Assembly: GCF_039543565.1 (NCBI RefSeq)
Contig: NZ_BAABJZ010000096.1
Span: 1-64,000, forward strand
Length of the DNA: 64,000 nt
Origin: Ferrimonas pelagia
Lineage (GTDB): Bacteria > Pseudomonadota > Gammaproteobacteria > Enterobacterales > Shewanellaceae
Reading direction: 5' to 3'
Positions 53,030 to 61,734 of this stretch are shown here, piece by piece (within the stretch, counting starts at the first letter, position 1; every line of letters starts with the position of its first letter). Made by a program: the position numbers and the translations under genes. The notes under the pieces are model-generated. The model had not been told where the DNA came from. It saw only the letters and a program-made list of their open reading frames with translations, and did not search any database.

Positions 53030-54256
53030 TTAGCCAAAGAACCAATAGGCCACCGCGATCGCCGCAAGGATCCCGGCCAGATCGGCCAGCAAGCCACAGG
53101 GGATCGCATGCCGCGTGCGGCGGATCCCGACCGCACCAAAATAGACCGCCAGCACATAGAAGGTGGTTTCGGTCGAGCCTTGAAACACCGACGCCAACCG
53201 CCCGGCAAAGGAATCCACCCCTTCACTGGCCAACGTATCCAACATCATGGCACGGGCACCGGAGCCACTAAACGGCTTCATTAACGCCGTCGGCAACGCT
53301 TCGATAAAACGGGGATCCCAGCCCAAACTATCGACGAGAAGTCTCACCCCCCACAACACGCCATCGAGCACACCAGAGCCGCGTAAGCTGCCGATCGCCA
53401 GCAGCATCGCCAGTAAGTAGGGGATCAGTCGCACCGTAGTATGCAATCCCTCTTTGGCACCGACGATAAACTCATCAAACAAAGCCACCTTGCGCCACGC
53501 GCCGACCGCCAGGATGGTCATGATCAACGCAAACAGGATCGCATTGCTCCACAGCACCGAGAACTGTTGCAACTGCACGGTCGTATACGCCGACAGGTTG
53601 GCCAATAACGCCGCCAACAAAGCAAAGCCGCCACCAAACCACAGCAGCAGCACCTTGTCCCACAACCGGATCCGCTGCACCAAACAGGTGATCAACAAGC
53701 CCGTGAGGGTTGACGCGCAGGTCGCCAACAAGATGGGAATGAACACATCCGTTGGATTGGCCGCCCCTTGCTGAGCGCGATACAACAACACCGCGATGGG
53801 AAACAGGGTCACCGACGAGGTGTTAAGCACCAGAAACAGGATCTGCGCATTACTGGCCACGGCCTTATTCGGATTAAGGCTTTGCATCTGCTCCATGGCA
53901 CGGATCCCCATCGGCGTGGCGGCATTATCCAACCCCAGCGCATTGGCCGACAGGTTCATGGTCACCGAGCCCAACGCAGGATGGCCTCTTGGGATCTCAG
54001 GCATCAAGCGGGCAAATAAGGGGGAGAGCAAACGCGCCAGAGCATCGATCAGGCCGCCACGCTCGCCGATCTTCATCAGGCCCATCCACATCGCCATGAT
54101 CCCCGCTAGGCCGATCCCGATCTGCACCGCCAACTCCGCCATGGCGAACAGTTGCTGCAGCCAACGAGAAAACACCTCAGCGTCGCCCAACCACCATTGG
54201 CTCAAGCAGCCCAAGGCCGACACCAGGAAGAATCCGCCCCACACTCTGTTTAACAC
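53030..54256 (-). CDS. SpmA/SpmB-like nucleoside-recognition membrane protein (fused)
   Basis: 408 residues, about 10 membrane segments, with two Gate-type (nucleoside recognition) modules: MTMNLSANALGLDNAATPMGIRAM in the first and SGSGARAMMLDTLASEGVDSFAGRLASVFQGSTETTFYVLAVYFG in the second. These match SpmA and SpmB of Bacillus spore maturation, encoded separately there and fused here, as in other Gammaproteobacteria. Function in non-sporulating bacteria is unknown; transport of a small molecule is likely. Divergent from rsmF across 64 bp. Confidence 0.88.
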   Translation of the reverse strand: MLNRVWGGFFLVSALGCLSQWWLGDAEVFSRWLQQLFAMAELAVQIGIGLAGIMAMWMGLMKIGERGGLIDALARLLSPLFARLMPEIPRGHPALGSVTMNLSANALGLDNAATPMGIRAMEQMQSLNPNKAVASNAQILFLVLNTSSVTLFPIAVLLYRAQQGAANPTDVFIPILLATCASTLTGLLITCLVQRIRLWDKVLLLWFGGGFALLAALLANLSAYTTVQLQQFSVLWSNAILFALIMTILAVGAWRKVALFDEFIVGAKEGLHTTVRLIPYLLAMLLAIGSLRGSGVLDGVLWGVRLLVDSLGWDPRFIEALPTALMKPFSGSGARAMMLDTLASEGVDSFAGRLASVFQGSTETTFYVLAVYFGAVGIRRTRHAIPCGLLADLAGILAAIAVAYWFFG

Positions 54257-54320
54257 GCCCTGCTCTCCTCGCTTTCCCTATGCTATAGTTGCCGCCGATT
54301 TTTCCCTCAGGAACCGTACT

Positions 54321-55730
54321 ATGGTCCAGTTTCCGCAGGCATTTCTCGACAGCATCGAGGCCATCTTACCTGCCCACCTCAATCTTGACGACTTTGTCGC
54401 CATCAGTCAGCAGCCGTTGCGCCGCGCGATCCGGGTCAATACCCTGAAGATCAGCGTGGCAGAATTTGAGCAAGGCATGACCGCCCAAGGCTGGCGCCTG
54501 ACCCCAGTGCCTTGGTGCGCGCAAGGATTTTGGCTGGATCGGGACAACGATGATAATCAACTGGGTAATACCCCAGAGCATTTGGCGGGCTTGTATTACA
54601 TCCAGGAAGCGTCGTCGATGATGCCGCCCACCGCGTTATTTGCGCTGGCCAACGCACCACAACACGTACTCGATGTTGCATCGGCACCCGGCTCGAAGAC
54701 CTCGCAGATGGCCGCGTTGATGGGCAATGAGGGGGTGTTGATCGCCAACGAATACTCCTCGAGCCGGATCAAGAGTCTGCACGCCAACATGCAGCGCTTG
54801 GGGATCCGCAATGTTTCACTGACCCACTTCGACGGCAAGGTCTTCGGCCCGACCCTGCCCGAACAGTTTGACGCCATCCTGCTGGATGCGCCCTGCTCGG
54901 GCGAAGGCACGGTTCGCAAAGATCCCGACGCGATGAACAATTGGAGCATGGAAGCGATCCACAGCATCGCCGACGTGCAAAAGTCCCTGATCGACTCGGC
55001 CTTTGCCGCCCTCAAGCCGGGCGGTGTCATGGTCTACTCCACCTGTACCTTGTTGTCAGAAGAAAACCAAGCGATCTGTTGGTACCTCAAGCAGCAGTTC
55101 CCGGAGCAGGTAGAGTTTATCTCCTTAGCCGAGCTGTTCCCCGGTGCCGAGCGTGCCTGCACCGAAGAGGGGTTTCTCCATATCTGGCCTCAAATCTACG
55201 ACTCAGAAGGGTTCTTTGTCGCGGCGATCCGCAAAACCGGATCGATCGATACCGAGCATAAACCGCCGCACCTAAGAGCCTTTCCGTTTGCCCACGCCAA
55301 ACGAAAGCAGATCGCGGAATTGTCCGAATACTTCGACAGCCAACTTGGCCTGACTCTGCCTGCCGGGCAGATCATGGAGCGCGAGAACACACTGTGGTGG
55401 TTCCCCGAGGGGTTAGAACAATACATCGGCAAGATCCGCATGAACCGATTGGGGATCCGACTGGCTGAGGTGCACAAGCACGGCTTTAAGACGCAACATG
55501 AAGCCATCATGTCATTGCCGCTGGCCAGCAACAAAACGGCTCAGTTGGATCGCGAGCAAGCCACCCAATATCTGATGGGCCGGGACGTGATCATGAATAA
55601 CCCCGGCGCCAAGGGTGAGGTGATCGTGACCTTCGACGGCCATCCGCTGGGCCTGGCGAAATGGGTCAAGAACAAGCTGAAAAACGGCCTGCCTCGTGAA
55701 TTGGTCCGGGACAAGATCAGCGTCTGCTGA
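54321..55730 (+). CDS. rsmF: 16S rRNA m5C1407 methyltransferase RsmF (YebU)
   Basis: Methylates C1407 of 16S rRNA with S-adenosylmethionine. 469 residues with the SAM site DVASAPGSKTSQMA, then LDAPCSGEGTVRKDP and YSTCTLLSEENQAI, supplying the two Cys of the m5C mechanism, and a C-terminal RsmF extension (PUA-like region). Start ATG 54321, AGGAAC upstream; the frame runs 175 codons further up, but that part is antisense to the SpmAB-like gene. Adjacent to letAB, as in E. coli (yebSTU). Confidence 0.95.
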   Translation: MVQFPQAFLDSIEAILPAHLNLDDFVAISQQPLRRAIRVNTLKISVAEFEQGMTAQGWRLTPVPWCAQGFWLDRDNDDNQLGNTPEHLAGLYYIQEASSMMPPTALFALANAPQHVLDVASAPGSKTSQMAALMGNEGVLIANEYSSSRIKSLHANMQRLGIRNVSLTHFDGKVFGPTLPEQFDAILLDAPCSGEGTVRKDPDAMNNWSMEAIHSIADVQKSLIDSAFAALKPGGVMVYSTCTLLSEENQAICWYLKQQFPEQVEFISLAELFPGAERACTEEGFLHIWPQIYDSEGFFVAAIRKTGSIDTEHKPPHLRAFPFAHAKRKQIAELSEYFDSQLGLTLPAGQIMERENTLWWFPEGLEQYIGKIRMNRLGIRLAEVHKHGFKTQHEAIMSLPLASNKTAQLDREQATQYLMGRDVIMNNPGAKGEVIVTFDGHPLGLAKWVKNKLKNGLPRELVRDKISVC

Positions 55731-55764
55731 ACCAGCCTCATTCTGGTTGAGCGAACCCAAAGCA

Positions 55765-55792
55765 AAAAAGGTGCATAAATTGCACCTTTTTT
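55765..55792 (+). terminator. rsmF terminator
   Basis: AAAAAGGTGCA-TAAAT-TGCACCTTTTT hairpin ending in a long T-run, 35 bp after the rsmF stop. Confidence 0.88.
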
Positions 55793-55917
55793 TAAACCTC
55801 GGCTACACTTGCGTGATATCACCGCAGCGAAACTTCAATCCTTCACTGCAGTGGCACTTCCCCTAAGCCTGTGACATCGGAATGGTTGCGGGCTTTTTTT
55901 TGTCCGCAAAACGCCGC

Positions 55918-56682
55918 TTACGCCAGCTTAAACAACCGATGGAAGTTGGCGCCAGTGGCTGTCACCAATTCGTCGAAACGCACCTGCTTGAGATCCGCCA
56001 CATATTGAGCCACCTCATGCACGTACGCAGGTTGGTTCGTCTTGCCGCGGTATGGCATTGGTGCCAGATAAGGCGCATCGGTCTCAACCAGCAAGCGATC
56101 CAGTGGGATCTTTCGCACCACGTCACGGAGCGCTTCGGCATTACGAAAGGTGACGATCCCTGAGATGGAGATATGCAGGCCCAGATCCAGCGCGGCCTTA
56201 GCCATCTCCCAGTTCTCGGTGAAGCAGTGCAGTACCCCGTGCTCGGCCCCGCACTCGCGCAGGATCCCGATGGTGTCTTCACGGGCATCACGGGTATGGA
56301 TGATCAAAGGCTTATCCAACTGACGGGACAGTTCGATGTGATCAGAAAAGGCCTGCTGCTGGGCCGCTACCGTGTCTTTGCTGTAGTAGTAGTCCAAGCC
56401 GGTTTCGCCCAGTGCGACCACCTTAGGATCCGCCGCCTCTTGCGCCAACCACTGACGGTCGTAGCCATCCTTCACATCAAGTGGGTGGATCCCGCAGGAG
56501 ATCACCACATCATCGAAAGGCGCAGCCAAAGCCTTCATACGCGGGTAGCCAGACTGACTGACTGAGACACACAGCATCTTCTCGACACCGCGGGCACGGG
56601 CCCGATCCAAGATGGGGGCAAGCTGTTGGGGATCATCGCCTTCGATCAGGCGATCCAGATGACAATGGGAGTCAATAAGCAC
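55918..56682 (-). CDS. TatD family hydrolase (YcfH)
   Basis: A metal-dependent TIM-barrel hydrolase, likely a DNase or tRNA-processing-type enzyme. 254 residues with the metal motif IDSHCHLD at the start, SCGIHPLD, GETGLDYYY, IHTRDA and ETDAPYLAPMPYRGKTNQP. I start at GTG 56682, which gives the E. coli-like N-terminus; an upstream GTG (56706) adds eight residues. It is last in the holB operon, as ycfH is in E. coli. Confidence 0.93.
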   Translation of the reverse strand: MLIDSHCHLDRLIEGDDPQQLAPILDRARARGVEKMLCVSVSQSGYPRMKALAAPFDDVVISCGIHPLDVKDGYDRQWLAQEAADPKVVALGETGLDYYYSKDTVAAQQQAFSDHIELSRQLDKPLIIHTRDAREDTIGILRECGAEHGVLHCFTENWEMAKAALDLGLHISISGIVTFRNAEALRDVVRKIPLDRLLVETDAPYLAPMPYRGKTNQPAYVHEVAQYVADLKQVRFDELVTATGANFHRLFKLA

Positions 56683-56742
56683 AAGTAGTCGTCCGCTGTT
56701 TTTCACTAAGCGGCACAGGGTAAACCCAATCGGATCCAGGAT

Positions 56743-57069
56743 CTACATGGTTGAGGTCAATTGCTCAGAACTCAGCTCACCAACCAGTAACTGCTCGATG
56801 CGCGGCTTATGGGGATTGTCTTCGATACGAAAGCCCAAGCCCACACCCGGTGGCCGGCCGCCTTGGGATCCCAGCGGGTTGCACCACACGACGACCCCTT
56901 CAAACGTCAACCATTCATCCGAGTCCGGCAGCGTATAGCGTGCGGTCAAGATCTCCCCTAATGGGTACTCTTTACTGCTAACAAAGAACAAACCACCGTG
57001 GCGAATAAAGGGCATGTACGCCCGATATAGCTGCGCCGTCGTATCGAATTGAGCTTCAAGCACTACCAT
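56743..57069 (-). CDS. PilZ domain protein (type IV pilus type)
   Basis: 108 residues of the PilZ fold: AYMPFIRHGGLFF, YPLGEILTARYTLPD, FEGVVVWCNP and the GVGLGFRI end. The cyclic-di-GMP RxxxR motif is not visible, as in the PilZ subgroup needed for type IV pilus assembly rather than nucleotide binding. ATG 57069 has AGGGA upstream; ATG 57075 is nearly equal. It follows holB by 26 bp, the place of pilZ in Pseudomonas. Confidence 0.88.
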   Translation of the reverse strand: MVVLEAQFDTTAQLYRAYMPFIRHGGLFFVSSKEYPLGEILTARYTLPDSDEWLTFEGVVVWCNPLGSQGGRPPGVGLGFRIEDNPHKPRIEQLLVGELSSEQLTSTM

Positions 57070-57095
57070 AGACATCCCTGCATTGGCTCGGCTAA

Positions 57096-57986
57096 CTACC
57101 GATGTAACTGACTTAAAAGTCGCTGAAAAATGGCAGCGAGATTGACACCAGACTGACGCTCTAACCACTGGATCTGCGTCATGATCTGCGGCATTACCGC
57201 ATAATAACGCGCCATTCGCTCAGGTTCGAGCCGTATGGCCCCTAACAACTCAAAGTACAGCACTTTTAATAACATAGCGCCACTTTCTGCCGGAATAGCG
57301 GCCAACTTAGGTTCCAGCAACCCACTTTTCAAACTCTGGCGCCACCAACCGCGCCATTGCTTTATCTGATCGATCTCGCCGGTCTCAAGCCACTGTTTCA
57401 GCAGCACAGGGCCGCCGATCAACCGCTCCCAGTAGGGCCAGGTGCCCAGTCGCTGTCGCTCACCGCCAAGATACTGCTGTAACTGCTGCTCCGTTGCCGC
57501 AGGCACCTTCAGTCGCTGACAGCGGCTGGCGATGGTTGGGAGTAGTTGTTGCGGGCTGTGGGTCAGCAGCACCAGATAGACCCCGGGCATGGGCTCCTCC
57601 AAGGTCTTGAGCAACGCATTCGCTGCCGCCCCATTCATCCGCTGTGCATGATGGATCAGCACCACGCGGGCGCCCCCTTGGTGCGCCGTGCCGGTCAACT
57701 GACTGATCAGTGCACGCACCGCATCGACCTTGATCTGGCTCCCATCCGGTTCAAGATCGATCCGATCCGGATGATGACCACTGGCCAGCAGGGTACAGCT
57801 GCGACAGTGGCCACAACCCGTCCCCTGCTCACAAAGCAGCGCCGCAGCCATCTGCTCAGCAAGCTCACGCTTGCCCAGCCCCGCCATACCGTGCAGCAAC
57901 ACGGCATGACCCAGCCGACCGCTTTGCCGACTCTGCAGCCATTGCTGCCAGGCGCCATGCAACCAAGGCAACTCCTGCAACATCAT
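57096..57986 (-). CDS. holB: DNA polymerase III delta-prime subunit
   Basis: A clamp-loader subunit that helps load the beta clamp. 296 residues: LLHGMAGLGKRELAEQMAAALLC (degenerate P-loop, delta-prime type), the zinc module CGHCRSC with an earlier Cys, KTLEEPMPGVYLVL and SRCQRLKVP (SRC motif), then a helical collar domain. The start codon at 57986 overlaps the tmk stop (TGATG). Length is slightly below E. coli (334). Confidence 0.94.
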   Translation of the reverse strand: MMLQELPWLHGAWQQWLQSRQSGRLGHAVLLHGMAGLGKRELAEQMAAALLCEQGTGCGHCRSCTLLASGHHPDRIDLEPDGSQIKVDAVRALISQLTGTAHQGGARVVLIHHAQRMNGAAANALLKTLEEPMPGVYLVLLTHSPQQLLPTIASRCQRLKVPAATEQQLQQYLGGERQRLGTWPYWERLIGGPVLLKQWLETGEIDQIKQWRGWWRQSLKSGLLEPKLAAIPAESGAMLLKVLYFELLGAIRLEPERMARYYAVMPQIMTQIQWLERQSGVNLAAIFQRLLSQLHR

Positions 57987-58606
57987 CACAGATGGCGCTC
58001 CAAACACGCACAGATCGCGCGATGCACATCGGCCATCGGCTGCGAGGCGTCAATGGAGACAATGCTGTCTACCTTATCGGCAGCCGCCAGATAGGTTTCC
58101 CGAGCCCGAAGGAAGAAGTCGATCTGCTCCTGCTCGATGCGATCCAACGCCCCCCGCTGACGGGCACGCTCTAGGCCAACTGCGGGATCGATATCCAGAT
58201 ACAGGGTCAGATCCGGTGCAAACGTGCCTAAGGTGATCTGCGCCAATGACGCCACCTGCGCTGACAGACCACGTCCGCCCCCTTGATACGCTTGCGAGCT
58301 AAGATCGTGTCGATCCCCCAGCACTACGGCGCCCCGGGCCAACGCTGGCTTGATCACGGTTTCAACCAACTGCGCACGGCAAGCGTAGACCATCAGCAGC
58401 TCTGTCATCGGTGCCATGGCTTCTTGCCGTGGTGCTTTCCAGATCTCTCGGATCTCCTCCGCCAGCGGCGTACCGCCCGGCTCTCGGGTGTTGACGATCT
58501 CTCGCCCAGGAAAGCGTTGTGCCAACCAATCGTTGACCAAGGCCACAGCGCTGCTCTTACCCGCGCCTTCCAGCCCCTCAATGACGATAAATGTGCCGTT
58601 ACTCAT
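57986..58606 (-). CDS. tmk: thymidylate kinase
   Basis: Phosphorylates dTMP to dTDP. 206 residues: P-loop GLEGAGKSS, TREPGGTPLAEEIR, DRHDLSSQAYQGGGR and a DPAVGLERARQRG-type lid region. Start overlaps the mltG stop by 4 bp and the stop touches holB: part of the tightly packed run. Confidence 0.97.
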   Translation of the reverse strand: MSNGTFIVIEGLEGAGKSSAVALVNDWLAQRFPGREIVNTREPGGTPLAEEIREIWKAPRQEAMAPMTELLMVYACRAQLVETVIKPALARGAVVLGDRHDLSSQAYQGGGRGLSAQVASLAQITLGTFAPDLTLYLDIDPAVGLERARQRGALDRIEQEQIDFFLRARETYLAAADKVDSIVSIDASQPMADVHRAICACLERHL

Positions 58607-59619
58607 GATCTCTTATTTCTGATATAGCGGTTCACTGCGTTGTTGTGCTCACGCAATGTCCGGGAAAATTGATGCGTTCCGTCCCCTTTAGAAACGAAAT
58701 ACAGATAATCGCTGTCGGCCGGATGTGCGGCCGCCTCGAGCGAAGCCAACGATGGGTTGGCGATCGGGGTCGGCGTTAAGCCGTGCATCCGGTAAGTGTT
58801 ATAAGCGGTGGGCGTATCCAGGTGCTTGCGGGTGATCCGCCCCTGATAATCCTCAGCGCCATATATCACGGTCGGATCCGTTTGCAGCCGCATGCCTTGG
58901 CGCAGGCGATTAACGAACACCGCACTGACCAGATCGCGTTCATGCGGCGCACCGGTCTCCTTTTCGATGATCGAGGCGAGGATCAACAACTCATACGCGT
59001 TCTTGAGCGGCAACCCTTCTGAGCGCTCATCCCAGATCCGGACCAATTCCTGCTCCATTCGGCGATAGGCCCTTAACAGCACTTCGCTGTCTTTGGTGCC
59101 ATCGGTAAAGGCATAGGTATCCGGAAACAGCCAGCCCTCAGGGTTACTTTGCTCAACCGCCAATAGGGCCTGCAGATCGGTCACCCCATCGAGTGTGGCT
59201 TCGATCCTAGGGTGCTGCTGCAACTGGGTTAACCAGTCGGCAACCGTTCCGCCTTCAACCAGAGTGATCTGAAACTGCATCTCGTCGCCACTCACCAGCA
59301 GCGACAACGCGTCACGAACGCTCATCTCTGAGCTCAGCTGATAGGTGCCCGCTTTGATCGCCGTAAGCTCAGGCTCAAGCCGCAAACCCAATCGCAGCCA
59401 CAGGGTCGAGTCCACCCAGCCCGCCTGCTGCCAACGCGCCAGCAAGCCACCAACCGACTGGCCATTGGCCAAACTGACTTCCTGCTCCCCCTCCATCGCC
59501 AAGGGCGACGCCATCGCCTGTTGGATCTGATAGTAGCTGTAACCTGTCACTGTCATTCCCGCAGTGATCCCCAGGCTTCCTGCCCATACCAATCCCTTCA
59601 TCCAGGCTTTTAACGCCAT
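58603..59619 (-). CDS. mltG: endolytic murein transglycosylase MltG (YceG)
   Basis: An inner-membrane lytic transglycosylase that cleaves nascent glycan strands. 338 residues: one N-terminal membrane segment (GLVWAGSLGITAGMTVTGY), a LysM-like stretch, and the catalytic domain with ASIIEKETG (catalytic Glu), VFVNRLRQGMRLQTDPTVIYG, and AYNTYRMHGLTPTPIANP near the end. It overlaps pabC by 10 bp and tmk by 4 bp. Confidence 0.96.
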   Translation of the reverse strand: MALKAWMKGLVWAGSLGITAGMTVTGYSYYQIQQAMASPLAMEGEQEVSLANGQSVGGLLARWQQAGWVDSTLWLRLGLRLEPELTAIKAGTYQLSSEMSVRDALSLLVSGDEMQFQITLVEGGTVADWLTQLQQHPRIEATLDGVTDLQALLAVEQSNPEGWLFPDTYAFTDGTKDSEVLLRAYRRMEQELVRIWDERSEGLPLKNAYELLILASIIEKETGAPHERDLVSAVFVNRLRQGMRLQTDPTVIYGAEDYQGRITRKHLDTPTAYNTYRMHGLTPTPIANPSLASLEAAAHPADSDYLYFVSKGDGTHQFSRTLREHNNAVNRYIRNKRS

Positions 59620-60422
59620 AACGCTCCCGCATTAATAATATGTTGTGTCGTTGCCATGCTCGGCAGTGCCTGTCCATTCAAGCAACGAACGGGCAAAACA
59701 CCCATCAAACAGTTACTGATGAACAACTCCTCACATGCCGCCAGTTGGCCAACCGAGATAGGCTCGATGACCACCCGATAGCCAAGCTGGGGCAACAGGA
59801 TCAGCAGATGCTGACGCATCACCCCCGCCACCCCTGCGCTGTGCAAGGGCGGTGTCACAATGCGGTCCGCCAGCACCATAAACAGGTTACCGGCACACGC
59901 CTCGATCACCGCGCCGTGTTGATCCAAAACGACCAGATCGTCCACAGACCGTTGTGCACACTCCTGCTTGAGCAAAACCTGTTCGGTTCGTCCTAGGGTT
60001 TTCAATCCAACCAAAGGCCCACCAACAGCCAATCGGATCCGTGCCACTGCGAGAGCCACACCGGTTTGCTGTTGTCGAGCATAAAGCGAAGGGAAGGCGT
60101 TCAAGGAAAGAATGCGGCGCGGCGTCGCCCAGCATTGACCAGCATAGCCCCGGCCCGCGCTGCCCCGGGTCAAGGTTAGGCGCAAACACGCCAGAGCCTG
60201 ATCATGCACGGCATGGTGGATCTCACGCTCCAGCTCAGCCCAGTCCGGCTCAGCTAAAAATAGCCGCTCACATGCCTGCGCCAAGCGGGCTTGATGCAGC
60301 GGCCAAAGCACCACCGCACCATGGCGTACCAACATGGTCGTGAAATGACCGTCCGCCAATGTTAAACCACGATCATCCGCCGCAACCGTATGCTGGCGCT
60401 GACCGTCAACCCAGATCGCCAT
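59610..60422 (-). CDS. pabC: aminodeoxychorismate lyase
   Basis: A PLP enzyme (fold IV) that splits 4-amino-4-deoxychorismate to p-aminobenzoate and pyruvate in folate synthesis. 270 residues: RGLTLADGHFTTM at the start, the PLP Lys in GLKTLGRTEQV (E. coli Lys159 position), EACAGNLFMV and SAGVAGVMRQ. Overlaps: 1 bp with dcd, 10 bp with mltG. Confidence 0.93.
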   Translation of the reverse strand: MAIWVDGQRQHTVAADDRGLTLADGHFTTMLVRHGAVVLWPLHQARLAQACERLFLAEPDWAELEREIHHAVHDQALACLRLTLTRGSAGRGYAGQCWATPRRILSLNAFPSLYARQQQTGVALAVARIRLAVGGPLVGLKTLGRTEQVLLKQECAQRSVDDLVVLDQHGAVIEACAGNLFMVLADRIVTPPLHSAGVAGVMRQHLLILLPQLGYRVVIEPISVGQLAACEELFISNCLMGVLPVRCLNGQALPSMATTQHIINAGALWR

Positions 60423-61006
60423 TAACCGTCCTGACTGATCCGGCTGGCGATCGCACCGTCCTGGCCTCGGTACTTGGCATCGGAGCGTTTGCTGTAGGGC
60501 TTGGCACAGTCATGATTGAGCACCTCAAAATTCAACGCCCCAATAGGCATGCCTGGACGCAGCGCCAACGGCAACTTACCGGAATTGAAAAACTCCAGCA
60601 CGATATTGCCAGACCAGCCGGGATCGATCCTGTGTGCCGTCACATGCACCATCAAACCTAACCGGGCTAACGAGGAACGTCCATCCAACCACCCCACCAC
60701 ATTGGCTGGTAGGGTCACCGACTCATGGGTGATCCCCAGCGCCAGCTCACCAGGGTGCAAAAAGAACGCCTTATCATCGTCAATAACGATCTCGTCGCTC
60801 ATCACGTTTTCCAGCGCGGATTGCACCTCTTCGCGGGGGCCGGACAGATCGATAAAGGGGGCGGTGTGATCCTGAAACACCCGAAATTTGCGGCCCAGCG
60901 CGACATCCACGCTCACACCGCTGATCTTGTCGGAGCCCGGGCGGGGCTCCATGATGATCTTGTCTTGATCCAGGTATTGCTCAATCTCGATATCGGTCAG
61001 GCGCAT
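60422..61006 (-). CDS. dcd: dCTP deaminase
   Basis: Converts dCTP to dUTP, feeding thymidylate synthesis. 194 residues: MRLTDIEIEQYL, GRSSLARLGLMVHVTAHRIDPGW, and NIVLEFFNSGKLPLALRPGM with the catalytic Glu; the C-terminal YRGQDGAIASR lid is intact. It touches pabC by 1 bp, so dTTP-path enzymes dcd and tmk are in one run. Follows udk by 29 bp. Confidence 0.97.
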   Translation of the reverse strand: MRLTDIEIEQYLDQDKIIMEPRPGSDKISGVSVDVALGRKFRVFQDHTAPFIDLSGPREEVQSALENVMSDEIVIDDDKAFFLHPGELALGITHESVTLPANVVGWLDGRSSLARLGLMVHVTAHRIDPGWSGNIVLEFFNSGKLPLALRPGMPIGALNFEVLNHDCAKPYSKRSDAKYRGQDGAIASRISQDG

Positions 61007-61035
61007 CCATTAATCCTGTTGTTATTGATGTTATT

Positions 61036-61680
61036 TTATTCGCCATGCATCAGCTGGCGGATCTTGGCCTTTAGGATATCAATGGCGATGCGGTTCTTAC
61101 CACCACGAGGGACGATAATATCCGCGTGCTGCTTGGAAGGATCGATAAATTGCAGGAACATCGGCCGAACCGTGCTCTGGTATTGATCGATCACCGATTC
61201 CATTGATCGGCCGCGCTCTTCCACATCGCGGGTCAAGCGACGAATAAAGCAGATATCTAACGGTGTATCCATAAAGATCGACGCGTGCATCTGCTCACGT
61301 AACTTCGGCTCTGTCAGCAGCAAGATCCCCTCCAGGATGATCACCTTCTTCGGCGACACCGGCAGGGTTTCCTTCATGCGCGTATGTTCGACGTAGCTGT
61401 AGGTCGGAACCTGGACGGTCTTACCCGCTTTCAGCTCGATCAGGTGCTGACACAGCAGCTCATGATCCAACGCACTGGGGTGGTCATAGTTCGTTTGAAC
61501 CCGCTCTTCCATGGTGAGGTGGGACTGATCCTTGTAATACGCATCCTCATTGATCACCTCGATCTGATCCGTACCCAGATCGCGACGCAGTTCCTTGTAG
61601 ATGGTGCGGGCGATAAGGCTCTTGCCTGAGGCGGAGGCACCGGCGATACCGATGATGACGCATTGCTCTTTTGTGGTCAT
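61036..61680 (-). CDS. udk: uridine kinase
   Basis: Phosphorylates uridine and cytidine with GTP/ATP (pyrimidine salvage). 214 residues: P-loop GIAGASASGKSLIA, NEDAYYKDQSHL, NYDHPSALDHELL, RRLTRDVEERGRS and VPRGGKNRIAIDIL. Normal length. Lies 54 bp after apbC, with a weak hairpin between. Confidence 0.96.
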   Translation of the reverse strand: MTTKEQCVIIGIAGASASGKSLIARTIYKELRRDLGTDQIEVINEDAYYKDQSHLTMEERVQTNYDHPSALDHELLCQHLIELKAGKTVQVPTYSYVEHTRMKETLPVSPKKVIILEGILLLTEPKLREQMHASIFMDTPLDICFIRRLTRDVEERGRSMESVIDQYQSTVRPMFLQFIDPSKQHADIIVPRGGKNRIAIDILKAKIRQLMHGE

Positions 61681-61719
61681 AGTGCTTAGGATCTCAACAC
61701 AGAGTTTAGGGCTAAAACA

Positions 61720-61733
61720 GGGACCCAGGTCCC
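61720..61733 (-). terminator. weak hairpin between apbC and udk
   Basis: GGGAC/GTCCC stem with a 4-base loop followed on the minus strand by TGTTTTA, 1 bp after the apbC stop. It is short and may only attenuate. Confidence 0.35.
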
Positions 61734-61734
61734 C

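Noticed and set aside
53796..54320. The long upstream extension of the RsmF frame
   Set aside because: It is antisense to the SpmAB-like gene; a proper ribosome-binding site and the RsmF N-terminus occur at 54321.
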